From DIGJ01 sp041821315 (lineage in GTDB: Bacteria > Bacillota > Clostridia > Lachnospirales > Lachnospiraceae): a DNA stretch of 64,000 bases. Every line of letters begins with the position of its first letter. Within the stretch, counting starts at the first letter, position 1. Below, in pieces: positions 53,082 through 62,071 of the stretch. Under the pieces are notes generated by a model. That model worked only from the letters and a program-made list of their open reading frames with translations, did not search any database and was not told where the DNA came from. The stretch lies in NCBI GenBank assembly GCA_041821315.1, contig JBGUEO010000019.1, forward strand, positions 1 through 64,000, read 5' to 3'. The position numbers and the translations under genes are program-made.

Positions 53082-54095
53082 ATGAAAAAAAGAGCATTGG
53101 CAGTATTATTAACAGTAACAATGGCAGCAACACTTCTTGTTGGATGTGGTAATTCAGGAAAGACTACTACAACAGAGGACAAAACAAAAACTCAAGATGA
53201 AACCACACAAGAGGAAACAGCGTCTACAGGGACAGAGAAATATGGTATTGTAATTAAAGTATTAAGTTCTGAATTTTGGCAGTCTATGAAATATGGTATT
53301 GAAGAAAAGGCAAAAGAACTTGGTGTTGAAGTAGAAGTGCTTGCAGCTAACTCTGAAGATGATGTAGAAGGACAGGTTACTGTATTTGAAACAATGATTC
53401 AGTCTGGAGAATACAATGCATTTGCTGTAGCACCGCTTTCGGATTCGAACTTAGTTAATACAGTTGCTGAAGCAAATAAAGAAGGATATTTAGTAGCTAA
53501 CATCGACGAGCAGGTTAATCCAGATACATTAGTTGCACAGGGCGGTTCACTTGTTTGTTTCGTAACAACAGATAATAAAGTAGTTGGACAAACAGCTGGC
53601 GAATATATCGTATCATTATTAACAAGTGGCGATGATGTGGCAATCATCGAAGGTAAAGCTGGAGCGGTTTCAGGAGAAGATAGAAAAGAAGGCTGTAAAA
53701 GTGCATTTGAAGCAGCTGGACTGAATATTGTAGATAGCCAGCCAGCTGACTGGGATAAGACAAAAGCTTATGACTTAGCTACTAACTTAATCAGTAAAAA
53801 TGAAAACTTAAAAGCTATCTACTGCTGCAATGATACAATGGCTATGGGCGCTCAGGAAGCGGTAGAAAATTCAGGGAAAGATATCATAGTAGTTGGTACA
53901 GATGGAAATAGTGATGCAATTGAATCTGTAAAAGCAGGTAAATTAGCTGCAACTATCGCGCAGGATCCAGCAACAGTTGGAGGTCGAGCATTAGAACTTC
54001 TTGTTGAAGCTTATCGTGCTGGCGACAAACCAGGAGATAAAGAAAAAGTGGATGAAAGAATTGATCCAATCCTTGTTACAAAAGACCAGAATTAG
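53082..54095 (+). CDS. alsB: D-allose/ribose-type ABC substrate-binding lipoprotein
   Basis: 337 residues. Signal peptide with lipobox LVGC (Cys22), a Thr/Glu-rich linker, then a type 1 periplasmic-binding fold (YGIVIKVLSSEFWQSMKYGI, APLSDSNLVNTVAEANKEGY, VVGTDGNSDAIESVKAGKLA). AGGAGG precedes the ATG. It captures the sugar for the AlsA-AlsC importer encoded next. Allose is assigned because alsE- and alsK-like genes follow; the protein alone would only say ribose-like sugar. Confidence 0.88.
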   Translation: MKKRALAVLLTVTMAATLLVGCGNSGKTTTTEDKTKTQDETTQEETASTGTEKYGIVIKVLSSEFWQSMKYGIEEKAKELGVEVEVLAANSEDDVEGQVTVFETMIQSGEYNAFAVAPLSDSNLVNTVAEANKEGYLVANIDEQVNPDTLVAQGGSLVCFVTTDNKVVGQTAGEYIVSLLTSGDDVAIIEGKAGAVSGEDRKEGCKSAFEAAGLNIVDSQPADWDKTKAYDLATNLISKNENLKAIYCCNDTMAMGAQEAVENSGKDIIVVGTDGNSDAIESVKAGKLAATIAQDPATVGGRALELLVEAYRAGDKPGDKEKVDERIDPILVTKDQN

Positions 54096-54112
54096 TAGTT
54101 TATTATAAAACA

Positions 54113-54139
54113 ATGGGGCCAAGGCTCACTTGGCCTCAT
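54113..54139 (+). terminator. Hairpin between alsB and alsA
   Basis: ATGGGGCCAAG (54113-54123) pairs, with one G-U, with CTTGGCCTCAT (54129-54139). It is followed by an A run, not a T run, so it more likely stabilises the alsB mRNA end than terminates. Confidence 0.6.
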
Positions 54140-54178
54140 AAAAAAAGCAAATAATCAGTAGTCGTAAAGGAAAAGATG

Positions 54179-55699
54179 ATGAGTATGACGAGTTTAGTTG
54201 AAATGAAAAAAATTACAAAAAAGTTTCCAGGTGTGACTGCGCTAAGTGGAGTAAACTTTGATGTTCAACCAGGGGAAGTTCATATTTTATTAGGAGAAAA
54301 CGGTGCCGGAAAGTCAACTCTTATGAAAATGTTAAGTGGTGCATATGAACCGACAGATGGCGTTTTGGTTGCCAATGGAAAGGAATTTCCAAGGTTTACA
54401 CCAAAGATATCACAAGAAAATGGAATTAGTATAATTTATCAGGAATTAAGTGTAATTAATGAAATTAGCATTCAGGAAAATATATTTGTTGGAAAGTTAT
54501 TAGCAAAATCGGTTTTAGGTCTTAAGATAGTAGATAATAAGCTTATGAGGAAAAGAACGCAGGAAGTATTAGATGAAATCGGCTTGAAAAGAAGTCCGGA
54601 AACACCAGTTGGACAGTTATCAATATCAGAAAAGCAGATGGTAGAAATTGCAAAAGCGGTTGCTTTTGACGCAAAAGTTATCATTATGGATGAACCTACC
54701 TCATCCTTAACTACAGAAGAAATCAATCATTTATTTGAAATTGTAAATAGATTAAAGAAACAAGGAAGAGGGATTGTATTTATCTCTCACAAGTTAGATG
54801 AAGTTTTGGCAATTGGTGATCGAGTTACAATTCTAAAGGATGGACAATATGTTGGAACCTATCCAATCTCAGAAATGGATGAAGATCGTCTTGTCAAACG
54901 AATGGTTGGACGTGAAATCAAGGGTACTTATTTAAAAGATCCAGATAAAGACTATGGAAACCAAATCATCTTTGAAGTAAAGGGCTTAACTCGAAAAGAT
55001 GAATATGTAAAAGATATTAGCTTTACATTAAGGCGAGGGCAAATATTGGGATTTTCAGGGCTTGTTGGAGCAGGACGTACCGAACTTATGGAAGCTATAT
55101 ATGGAGCTGCACCAATAAAAGCAGGCACTATTACATTAATGGGGAAAACATTGAAAATTAAGCAACCTTACGATGCATTAAAAGCTGGAATTGCCCTTGT
55201 TACAGAAAATAGGCGCGAAACAGGATTTTCTCCCTACTTTAGTATCAAACAGAACTTAAATCAAGCAAAAAATCTAAAAGAGAGTAAATTCGGCGGAATG
55301 ACTGGCCTAATTAATAATGTTCAAGAAGCAAAGGTAGCAGAAGAACAAAAAATAGCGATGCAGATTAAATGTGCAACGACAGAACAAGTTATTACTGAGT
55401 TATCTGGTGGAAATCAACAAAAAGTAATTTTAGGAAGATGGATGGCATCCAATCCAAAGCTTATTATCTTCGATGAACCAACCAAAGGAATTGATGTTGG
55501 TACAAAATCTGAGATTTATAAACTAATGAGAGGTCTTGCAGAAAAAGGGATTGGAGTGCTTGTTGTTTCTTCTGAACTTCCAGAGCTGCTATCAACATGT
55601 GACCGGATTATCGTATTTAACGAAGGTAAGAACAATGGTGAATTTTCTTCTAGTGAGGCAACGGAAGAAGAATTAGTTCGTGCGGCAACTACAGAATAA
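54179..55699 (+). CDS. alsA: Sugar ABC transporter ATPase with two nucleotide-binding domains
   Basis: About 506 residues. The N-terminal domain has LLGENGAGKSTLMKML (Walker A), LSISEKQMVEIAKAVAFDAK (signature) and VIIMDEPTSSLT (Walker B). The C-terminal domain has SGLVGAGRTEL in place of Walker A, then LSGGNQQKVILGRWM and DEPTKGIDVG. This is the RbsA/AlsA type. Three ATGs lie close together (54176, 54179, 54185); spacing from AAAGGA favours 54179. It powers AlsC. Confidence 0.92.
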   Translation: MSMTSLVEMKKITKKFPGVTALSGVNFDVQPGEVHILLGENGAGKSTLMKMLSGAYEPTDGVLVANGKEFPRFTPKISQENGISIIYQELSVINEISIQENIFVGKLLAKSVLGLKIVDNKLMRKRTQEVLDEIGLKRSPETPVGQLSISEKQMVEIAKAVAFDAKVIIMDEPTSSLTTEEINHLFEIVNRLKKQGRGIVFISHKLDEVLAIGDRVTILKDGQYVGTYPISEMDEDRLVKRMVGREIKGTYLKDPDKDYGNQIIFEVKGLTRKDEYVKDISFTLRRGQILGFSGLVGAGRTELMEAIYGAAPIKAGTITLMGKTLKIKQPYDALKAGIALVTENRRETGFSPYFSIKQNLNQAKNLKESKFGGMTGLINNVQEAKVAEEQKIAMQIKCATTEQVITELSGGNQQKVILGRWMASNPKLIIFDEPTKGIDVGTKSEIYKLMRGLAEKGIGVLVVSSELPELLSTCDRIIVFNEGKNNGEFSSSEATEEELVRAATTE

Positions 55700-55724
55700 T
55701 AATAATTAATATAGGAGAAAAATC

Positions 55725-56705
55725 ATGAGTAAACACACACAAGTAGTAAAATCAAAAAAATCATTTAATGATTATTGGAGTTCATATAGTACCGTCGCAA
55801 TTTTATTCATTATGCTTGCCATATTTAGTGCGCTGAGACCAAATGCTTTTTTAAGCAGTGGAAACTATGTAAAAATTATTGAGCAAAGTTCCATTACAAT
55901 CTTGTTAGCATGTGGAGAATTTTTCGGTATTATTCTTGGAGGCATTGACTTATCCGTCAGTTCGGTAATGGCTTTATCCGGTGTTGTATGCGCTAAATTG
56001 ATGGTAGCCGGATGGAACCCAGTACTTGCAGTTTTAGTTGGAATCATATTGTTTGGTGCGGCATTAGGAGCAATTAATGGTGTATTAATCAATATTACAA
56101 AATTGCCACCATTTATCATCACATTAGGAACGCAAGCTATCTTTCGTGGATTTACATATATATTTAGTGATGCACGTTCCGTGTCTGGTATTAACATCGG
56201 GTTCACTAAATTTATTGGTGGAAAAATCGGTGGTGTAGTACCTATGCCAATTGTTATTGCATTAGTGGTTGCTATTCTTTTGATTTTCTTTACTACGAAG
56301 ACTAGAGCCGGGCGTAACATTTATGCACTTGGTGGAAATCCAGTATCTGCATATTTTGCAGGAATTACGACGAATAAGCATCAGTTGCTAAGTTTTGTAA
56401 TTTCTGGTGTTTGTGCTTCTTTAGCAGGAATGGTAAATATCGCGCGTCTTGGATCCGCAGAACCCAATGCAGGTACAGGATATGAAACATATGCAATAGC
56501 GGCTGTTATTATTGGTGGTACATCTTTCTTTGGTGGACAAGGAGTTATCTGGAAGGTAGTAATTGGTGGCTTGATTATTGGTACTATTAATAATGGACTA
56601 AACATGGTTGGACTTTCTTCTTACTATCAGCAAATTGCGATGGGAGTTCTTATTATTTTAGCAGTAACATTAGATCGTTTCTTCGGTGCTAGCAAGAATA
56701 AATAA
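55725..56705 (+). CDS. alsC: Sugar ABC transporter permease
   Basis: 326 residues with eight to ten membrane segments. GEFFGIILGGIDLSVSSVMA and the late GTSFFGGQGVIWKVVIGGLI are typical of the RbsC/AlsC family. It works as a dimer with AlsA and receives sugar from AlsB. ATAGGAGA precedes the ATG, 25 bases after alsA. The epimerase gene follows 44 bases later. Confidence 0.92.
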   Translation: MSKHTQVVKSKKSFNDYWSSYSTVAILFIMLAIFSALRPNAFLSSGNYVKIIEQSSITILLACGEFFGIILGGIDLSVSSVMALSGVVCAKLMVAGWNPVLAVLVGIILFGAALGAINGVLINITKLPPFIITLGTQAIFRGFTYIFSDARSVSGINIGFTKFIGGKIGGVVPMPIVIALVVAILLIFFTTKTRAGRNIYALGGNPVSAYFAGITTNKHQLLSFVISGVCASLAGMVNIARLGSAEPNAGTGYETYAIAAVIIGGTSFFGGQGVIWKVVIGGLIIGTINNGLNMVGLSSYYQQIAMGVLIILAVTLDRFFGASKNK

Positions 56706-56749
56706 AATTGACACAAATAATTGGGCAAAGACAACAAAGGAGATATAAG

Positions 56750-57424
56750 ATGAAGGCAGAATTTTCACCATCACTTATGTGCATGGATTTTTTAAAGATT
56801 AAAGAGCAAATGAAAATATTAAATAATAGGGTAGATATGTATCACGTTGATATTATGGATGGACATTTTTGTAAAAACATTACGCTTTCTCCGGACTTAA
56901 TTAAAGTCTTTGGAAAAGAGGCTACTAAGCCGATGGATGTTCATTTAATGACGACAGAACCGATGGATTGGATTGAATTGGTTGCAAAAGCGGGTGCAAC
57001 CTATATTTCTCCACATGCAGAAACAATTAATACGAATGCATTTCGTGTTATGAACCTTATCAAGAATTTAGGATGTAAGACAGGAGTTGTATTAAATCCT
57101 GCAACCCCTTTAAGTTTTGTAGAACCGTATTTAAGTAAAATTGATTTATTAACCATTATGTCCGTTGATGTTGGATTTGCAGGTCAACCCTTTATTGAAG
57201 AAATGTTAGATAAAATTGCACAAGCAAAGTCTTTGAGGGATGAGAAGGGTTATACATACAAAATTCAAATTGATGGTTCTTGTAATAAAAAGACGTTTAA
57301 ACGATTAGCAGATGCTGGTGTGGAAGTATTTATCGTTGGTTCATCTGGATTATTTGGACTTGATAAAGATTTAAAAAAAGCTTGTGACCAAATGTTTGCA
57401 GACTTTGAAGAGGCAACTAAGTAG
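56750..57424 (+). CDS. alsE: D-allulose-6-phosphate 3-epimerase
   Basis: 224 residues from the ATG at 56750 (AAAGGAG upstream). It converts D-allulose-6-phosphate to fructose-6-phosphate. It follows the AlsE pattern closely: FSPSLMCMDFLKIKEQM, HVDIMDGHFCKNITLSPDLI, LMTTEPMD, VDVGFAGQPFIEEMLDKIAQ and DGSCNKKTFKRLADAG. Ribulose-phosphate 3-epimerase is the close relative, but the SLMCMDF and GSCN segments favour AlsE. It is the key gene for naming this operon. Confidence 0.9.
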   Translation: MKAEFSPSLMCMDFLKIKEQMKILNNRVDMYHVDIMDGHFCKNITLSPDLIKVFGKEATKPMDVHLMTTEPMDWIELVAKAGATYISPHAETINTNAFRVMNLIKNLGCKTGVVLNPATPLSFVEPYLSKIDLLTIMSVDVGFAGQPFIEEMLDKIAQAKSLRDEKGYTYKIQIDGSCNKKTFKRLADAGVEVFIVGSSGLFGLDKDLKKACDQMFADFEEATK

Positions 57425-57438
57425 TTTGGAGGATTGGA

Positions 57439-58368
57439 ATGAAAAACGAATACATACTAGGTATTGATGTTGGAGGAACGAACATCAGAGCTGGACTAGT
57501 AGATCAAACGTTCCAGTTATCGGAGTTTGTGATTGAAAGTAGTAATCAAATCATGGATGAAAATCATGCGATAGACAAATTGGTTTGCTTTGTTGAAAAA
57601 TATCTAGAGAACTATAGAAAAGAAAAAAATGTAGTTGGAATTTCAATCGGGTTTCCTTCTACCATAGATAAGTCACGTAAAAAGGTTCTATCCACTCCAA
57701 ACATTAAAGGCTTAAATAATGTAGAGGTGGTAGACGCTTTGGAAAAAAAATTAGGAATTAAAACCTATATAGATAAAGATGTTAATATGTTAATGCTTTT
57801 CGATATGTTTAAAGGAAGTATTCCTGATGTTGGTGTTACACTTGGATTTTATCTTGGAACTGGATTAGGGAATGCGATTACGATTGACGGAGAACTTCTC
57901 ATAGGAAAAAATGGAGCTGCAGCTGAATTAGGGCATATTCCGTCTCGTGGATTTAAAGGAAATTGTGGCTGTGGAAATTCATCGTGTGTTGAATTATTTG
58001 CATCTGGTAAATATCTAAAATATTTATGTGATACTTATTTTGAGGGTACTTTTATTGGTAACATCTTTAAAAAATATGTCAATCATCCTAGAATAAAGAA
58101 ATTTATACACGACTTGGCAATTCCGGTAGCTACAGAGATTAACATTTTAGATCCGGATTATATTATTATTGGAGGTGGACTTCCTCAGATGGAAGGTTTC
58201 CCCAAAAAAGAATTCGAGGATGCAATTCATGAATTTGCAAGAAAACCTTATCCAGAGCAAGATTTAAAATTCTCATATTCCGTACCAACACAAGAAAATG
58301 GAGTGATTGGAGCTGGAATTTATGGATATAAGATGAAAGAGACAACGATTAAAAGGAGAAGAGCATAA
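57439..58368 (+). CDS. alsK: ROK-family sugar kinase, likely D-allose kinase
   Basis: 309 residues. LGIDVGGTNIRAGLVDQ is the ATP-binding loop, YLGTGLGNAITIDGELLIGK the ROK centre, and GHIPSRGFKGNCGCGNSSCV the zinc-type H-x-C-x-C-x4-C motif. It would phosphorylate allose to allose-6-phosphate after import. TTTGGAGGA precedes the ATG, 14 bases after alsE. The next gene starts immediately after its stop. Substrate is by context. Confidence 0.88.
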   Translation: MKNEYILGIDVGGTNIRAGLVDQTFQLSEFVIESSNQIMDENHAIDKLVCFVEKYLENYRKEKNVVGISIGFPSTIDKSRKKVLSTPNIKGLNNVEVVDALEKKLGIKTYIDKDVNMLMLFDMFKGSIPDVGVTLGFYLGTGLGNAITIDGELLIGKNGAAAELGHIPSRGFKGNCGCGNSSCVELFASGKYLKYLCDTYFEGTFIGNIFKKYVNHPRIKKFIHDLAIPVATEINILDPDYIIIGGGLPQMEGFPKKEFEDAIHEFARKPYPEQDLKFSYSVPTQENGVIGAGIYGYKMKETTIKRRRA

Positions 58369-58812
58369 ATGAAGATAGCAATAGGAAATGATCATGTAGC
58401 AGTAGAGATGAAACAACAAATCACACAGCATTTACAAGAAAAAGGAATTGACGTAATCAATTTTGGTACGGATTCCAATGAACGTTGTGATTACCCGGTA
58501 TATGGTGAAGCGGTTGCAAATGCAGTTGCAAAAGGAGAAGTTGATTGTGGAATACTTATTTGTGGTACAGGTGTAGGAATTTCCCTATCTGCCAATAAGG
58601 TAAAGGGAGTACGTGCAATTGTTTGCAGTGAACCATATTCTGCAAGACTTTCGAAGCAACACAACAATACAAATATTTTAGCGTTCGGAGCCAGAGTTAT
58701 TGGAATCGAATTAGCAAAAATGATTGTAGATGAGTGGTTAACTGCGAAATTTGAAGGAGGAAGACATCAAAATCGTATTGATATGATTACAGAAATTGAA
58801 AACAAACAATAA
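58369..58812 (+). CDS. rpiB: RpiB/allose-6-phosphate isomerase
   Basis: 147 residues of the RpiB/LacAB family. IGNDHVAVEMK, CDYPVYGEAVANAVA, GILICGTGVGISLSANKVKG (active-site Cys) and the HNNTNILAFGARVIG segment are present. In this operon it most likely turns allose-6-phosphate into allulose-6-phosphate for AlsE; E. coli RpiB is also known to do this. Ribose-5-phosphate isomerisation remains possible. It begins at the base after the kinase stop. Confidence 0.9.
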   Translation: MKIAIGNDHVAVEMKQQITQHLQEKGIDVINFGTDSNERCDYPVYGEAVANAVAKGEVDCGILICGTGVGISLSANKVKGVRAIVCSEPYSARLSKQHNNTNILAFGARVIGIELAKMIVDEWLTAKFEGGRHQNRIDMITEIENKQ

Positions 58813-58949
58813 TAGTTGATATTATTTGCTAAATAAAAAATATTTTGAGCTTTTGCTAAAACAACCGTTTTTTGCGATAAGCTTAAGATATTTTTTTAAA
58901 GGCTTGAAAATGAGGAAAATACGAAGTATCGATTAAGTAAGGGGTATAT

Positions 58950-60656
58950 ATGAATCAAAAGTTAAGAAATTTAAATATTTCGCAAAAATTGAAATTTTAT
59001 TTTGGAATTATTACGGGGGGATTTATTCTCGCAATTATTGTTGCGTTGATATCTCTTACGGTTGTGACATTAAATTTTAAACACTATCATGATGTTTCTT
59101 TTAAAGCTACTACGGTACAATTGAACATGCAAAAGAAACTTGAGGCAGCAGCAAAAAATATTTTATGGGCATGTACCACTTCGGAGGAAGCGTTAGTATC
59201 GGAACGAATTGAAGCGGCAAAATCTGAATTAACTGAATTGAATAACAACTTTATAATATTAAAGCAATTGTGGAATAGCAATTCTGGTATATTATCGGAC
59301 TTAGAAGATGTGCTTGATAGCAATTCAAAATATGAAGAAACTATGTTTATTCTCTCTACATCGGGGAATGATGCGGGTGCACTGAAGTTTTATAATTCGT
59401 ATTATGCGGAAAGTTTAGTCAAAGCGAGTCAACTTCTAGAAGTGATAGGAAACAATATTGATACTAGTGTTGCTAAAGATTTTACAACTTCTACAAAACT
59501 AGCATTATTATCTTTAATTAGTACCTTAATACTATCAATTTGTAGTGTATGTATAGCAATCTATAGTATTAAGCGTTTAACTATTACAATTACACCACCT
59601 ATAAAAGAAATTGAACGAGCAGCAAAGGCTATGGCAGAAGGTAATCTACAGGTTGATATTACGTATGAATCAAAGGATGAGCTTGGCAGCTTAGCGGATA
59701 GTATGCGTTATACTACACAAGGGATTAATAAGATAATAGGAGATATCGAATATTGTTTGCAAACAATAGGGGATGGAAACTTCTGTTTTGAAAGTAATTG
59801 CAGTGAAGATTATATTGGTGATTATGTGCCTATACATAAGAATATGAATCATATTGCAGATAAACTAAGTTTTGCAATTTCTGAAATAAAGAACTTTGCC
59901 TCACAAGTATCTTACGGCGCAGAAAATCTTTCAGATGGAGCACAATGCTTAGCAGAAGGAGCAGCAGAACAGGCAAGTGCGGTTGAAGAATTGGTTGTTT
60001 CGATTGGTGGAATTACAAATCAAGTAGTAGAAACTGCTACATCAGTGAAAGAGGCAGATAAAATGGCAGAGTCTGTTGCAAATGAAGCTAACATGAGTAG
60101 TGAACATATGAAACGGATGACGGACGCTATGACCCGTATTACGGAAACATCGTCACAAATAGAAGCGATTATCCAAAGTATTGAGCAGATCGCTTCACAA
60201 ACAAATCTTTTGTCTCTGAATGCAGCGATTGAAGCTGCTAGAGTCGGAGAGGCTGGAAAGGGATTTGCGGTGGTAGCAGATGAAATTCGAGAACTTGCAA
60301 ATCAAAGTGCTTTAGCAGCTATGAATACACGCAAATTAATTCAATCGACGGTATATGAAATACAAAGTGGTAATGAAATCGTAGAGTTAACCTCTGTATC
60401 GTTAGAACAGGTGTTAAATGCAATAGAAGATATGCGAAGCGTTATTCAAAAAGTAACTGTTTTAACTACGCAGCAAGCGACTGCCATGAAAGAAATTGAT
60501 AGTGGTATTGAACAAATTTCAGCAGTCGTGCAAAATACATCAGCTACAGCAGAAGAAAGTTCTGCCACTAGTGAAGAACTTGCAGCGCAAGCAGGTGCAT
60601 TAGATGGATTAATGACCCAATTTAAGACAAGAGAAAGAGAAGAGGCACAGATATGA
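58950..60656 (+). CDS. Methyl-accepting chemotaxis protein
   Basis: 568 residues. A membrane segment (FGIITGGFILAIIVALISLT), a four-helix-bundle extracytoplasmic sensor of about 145 residues, a second segment (LALLSLISTLILSICSVCIA), HAMP, and the signalling coiled coil. The CheA/CheW-contact hairpin reads IASQTNLLSLNAAIEAARVG with EAGKGFAVVADEIRELANQS. It follows the allose operon by 137 bases, which suggests taxis toward sugar-loaded AlsB, as in ribose/galactose systems; that is inference. Its TGA overlaps the next start. Confidence 0.93.
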   Translation: MNQKLRNLNISQKLKFYFGIITGGFILAIIVALISLTVVTLNFKHYHDVSFKATTVQLNMQKKLEAAAKNILWACTTSEEALVSERIEAAKSELTELNNNFIILKQLWNSNSGILSDLEDVLDSNSKYEETMFILSTSGNDAGALKFYNSYYAESLVKASQLLEVIGNNIDTSVAKDFTTSTKLALLSLISTLILSICSVCIAIYSIKRLTITITPPIKEIERAAKAMAEGNLQVDITYESKDELGSLADSMRYTTQGINKIIGDIEYCLQTIGDGNFCFESNCSEDYIGDYVPIHKNMNHIADKLSFAISEIKNFASQVSYGAENLSDGAQCLAEGAAEQASAVEELVVSIGGITNQVVETATSVKEADKMAESVANEANMSSEHMKRMTDAMTRITETSSQIEAIIQSIEQIASQTNLLSLNAAIEAARVGEAGKGFAVVADEIRELANQSALAAMNTRKLIQSTVYEIQSGNEIVELTSVSLEQVLNAIEDMRSVIQKVTVLTTQQATAMKEIDSGIEQISAVVQNTSATAEESSATSEELAAQAGALDGLMTQFKTREREEAQI

Positions 60657-61294
60657 CATTTGAACAGGTGAAAGAGGGGAATGCAAATAAAAAAATATAT
60701 AAGGTAACGGATGATGCGTTTAAATGTTTTGGAAAGGTATATGATTATGACACCAAAGAATTAATCGAATATGCTACAAAAAATATAGAGGTGCCTAAAA
60801 TTGGTGATTTCTATCAGGCTTCGGATGCTGGGTTGGAAAGCATAGCAGTAGTTCAAACCATTTCTGAAGATTTATTTGGAGGACTCATAGTACAGGCAGG
60901 GCCATGTACGGGACATAATCAAGCCTTAACAGGGTTTGAATATCATCAGGGGAGTGAAGTCGTCATTGCAGTCACCGATTGTGTCTTAATTTTAGGAAAG
61001 CGTGAGAATATGGAAGGAAATACTTATCAAGGTGAAAAGGCAGAACTGTTTTATGTGAAAAAGGGACAGGTAGTTGAATTATATGGAACAACGCTTCATT
61101 ACACACCTTGTAAAGTGGACGATTTCTTTATGACTGTTGTTTTACTATTAAAAGGTACGAATGAAGCACTCGATAAACCAATTGGAATTTGCAGGAAGAA
61201 GAATAAATATTTTATTGCACATTCTTCTCAAACCGAAAAAATTAAAGTGGGAAATTATCCAGGCTTGTTGGGTGAGCTGATTTTTATTCAATAA
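60653..61294 (+). CDS. DUF4867 family protein
   Basis: 213 residues, no membrane segment. The family is recognised from FKCFGKVYDYDTKELIEYA, GFEYHQGSEVVIAVTDCVLI and the cupin-like stretch GQVVELYGTTLHYTPCKVDD. DUF4867 proteins, as I recall, accompany sugar-utilisation loci and may be sugar-phosphate isomerase-like cupins; no activity is proven. It is translationally coupled to the chemoreceptor (ATGA), and a terminator follows. Confidence 0.85.
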   Translation: MTFEQVKEGNANKKIYKVTDDAFKCFGKVYDYDTKELIEYATKNIEVPKIGDFYQASDAGLESIAVVQTISEDLFGGLIVQAGPCTGHNQALTGFEYHQGSEVVIAVTDCVLILGKRENMEGNTYQGEKAELFYVKKGQVVELYGTTLHYTPCKVDDFFMTVVLLLKGTNEALDKPIGICRKKNKYFIAHSSQTEKIKVGNYPGLLGELIFIQ

Positions 61295-61315
61295 AATGAA
61301 ATATAGTTTTGATTC

Positions 61316-61354
61316 AAAAGGAGTTGTACACAAAACGTAGTGACAGCTCCTTTT
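61316..61354 (+). terminator. Terminator after the DUF4867 gene
   Basis: AAAAGGAGTTGT (61316-61327) pairs, with one G-U, with ACAGCTCCTTTT (61343-61354). Confidence 0.75.
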
Positions 61355-61473
61355 ATTCGAGGTAGATTGTGAACATAAAAGTCCATACAAATTAAAACAA
61401 GCAACCTTTACTAGCTTTTTTGGAAGAAAAGTGGTATTATTTTTGGAAAGAATAAAATAATGGAGGATACGAG

Positions 61474-61971
61474 ATGGAACAATCATACACCGAAGCCAGT
61501 TGCAGACCTAAAAAATCAGCATCCGATTTTTTGAAAATAGTGGGTATATTTTTGGTAGCAATTGTATGTATCGGATTGCTATTATTTTCGGGACAGGTTA
61601 TTTTACAAATTATTGGAGCGGCAGGAATTGTGGCTATAATTTATTTTTACCCAAGGTTAAATTATGAATATGAGTACATTTATTGCGATGGTCAGATTGA
61701 TTTTGATAAAATCATGGGTGGCTCGAAAAGAAAAACTATCTTTAAAATGGATATGGACGAAATGGAAATCTGTGGATCAATAAAGACTGCAGAGTTAGCA
61801 GCCTTTAAAGATTTGAAGACAAAAGATTTTTCGTCCGGATTAAATGATGCAAAGACCTATGCGTTAATTGCAAGATTAAATAATGAGAGAGTACGTGTTT
61901 TATTCAATCCATCTGAAAAAATGGTAGAGCTTATGTGGAGAAAATCTCCAAGAAAAGTATTGAAATATTAA
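61474..61971 (+). CDS. DUF6106 membrane protein
   Basis: 165 residues: two adjacent membrane segments (IVGIFLVAIVCIGLLLFSG, VILQIIGAAGIVAIIYFYP) and a cytosolic domain with NYEYEYIYCDGQIDFDKIMG, then KRKTIFKMDMDEMEI and late RVRVLFNPSEKMVELMW. This is the DUF6106 pattern conserved in Lachnospiraceae; the domain resembles a PH-like fold. Function unknown. TGGAGGAT precedes the ATG, and an extended -10 TGGTATTAT lies at 61432-61440. Confidence 0.82.
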   Translation: MEQSYTEASCRPKKSASDFLKIVGIFLVAIVCIGLLLFSGQVILQIIGAAGIVAIIYFYPRLNYEYEYIYCDGQIDFDKIMGGSKRKTIFKMDMDEMEICGSIKTAELAAFKDLKTKDFSSGLNDAKTYALIARLNNERVRVLFNPSEKMVELMWRKSPRKVLKY

Positions 61972-62002
61972 TAATTTTCTTCTTTGAAAATTATAATTTT
62001 GT

Positions 62003-62031
62003 TTGACTTATAGAGCTGGGTTTATTATACT
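62003..62031 (+). promoter_or_regulatory. Promoter of guaB
   Basis: TTGACT (62003-62008), 17 bases, TATACT (62026-62031). The start ATG at 62072 follows AGAGAGGA. Confidence 0.75.
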
Positions 62032-62071
62032 TCTAAATTAATACAGAAAAAGAGAGGATGGAAATTTTAAC

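Noticed and set aside
58856..58880. Possible sigma-28 (flagellar) promoter before the chemoreceptor, TAAA ... TGCGATAA
   Set aside because: The gap between the two boxes is only 12 bases; flagellar promoters need about 15, so I do not call it.
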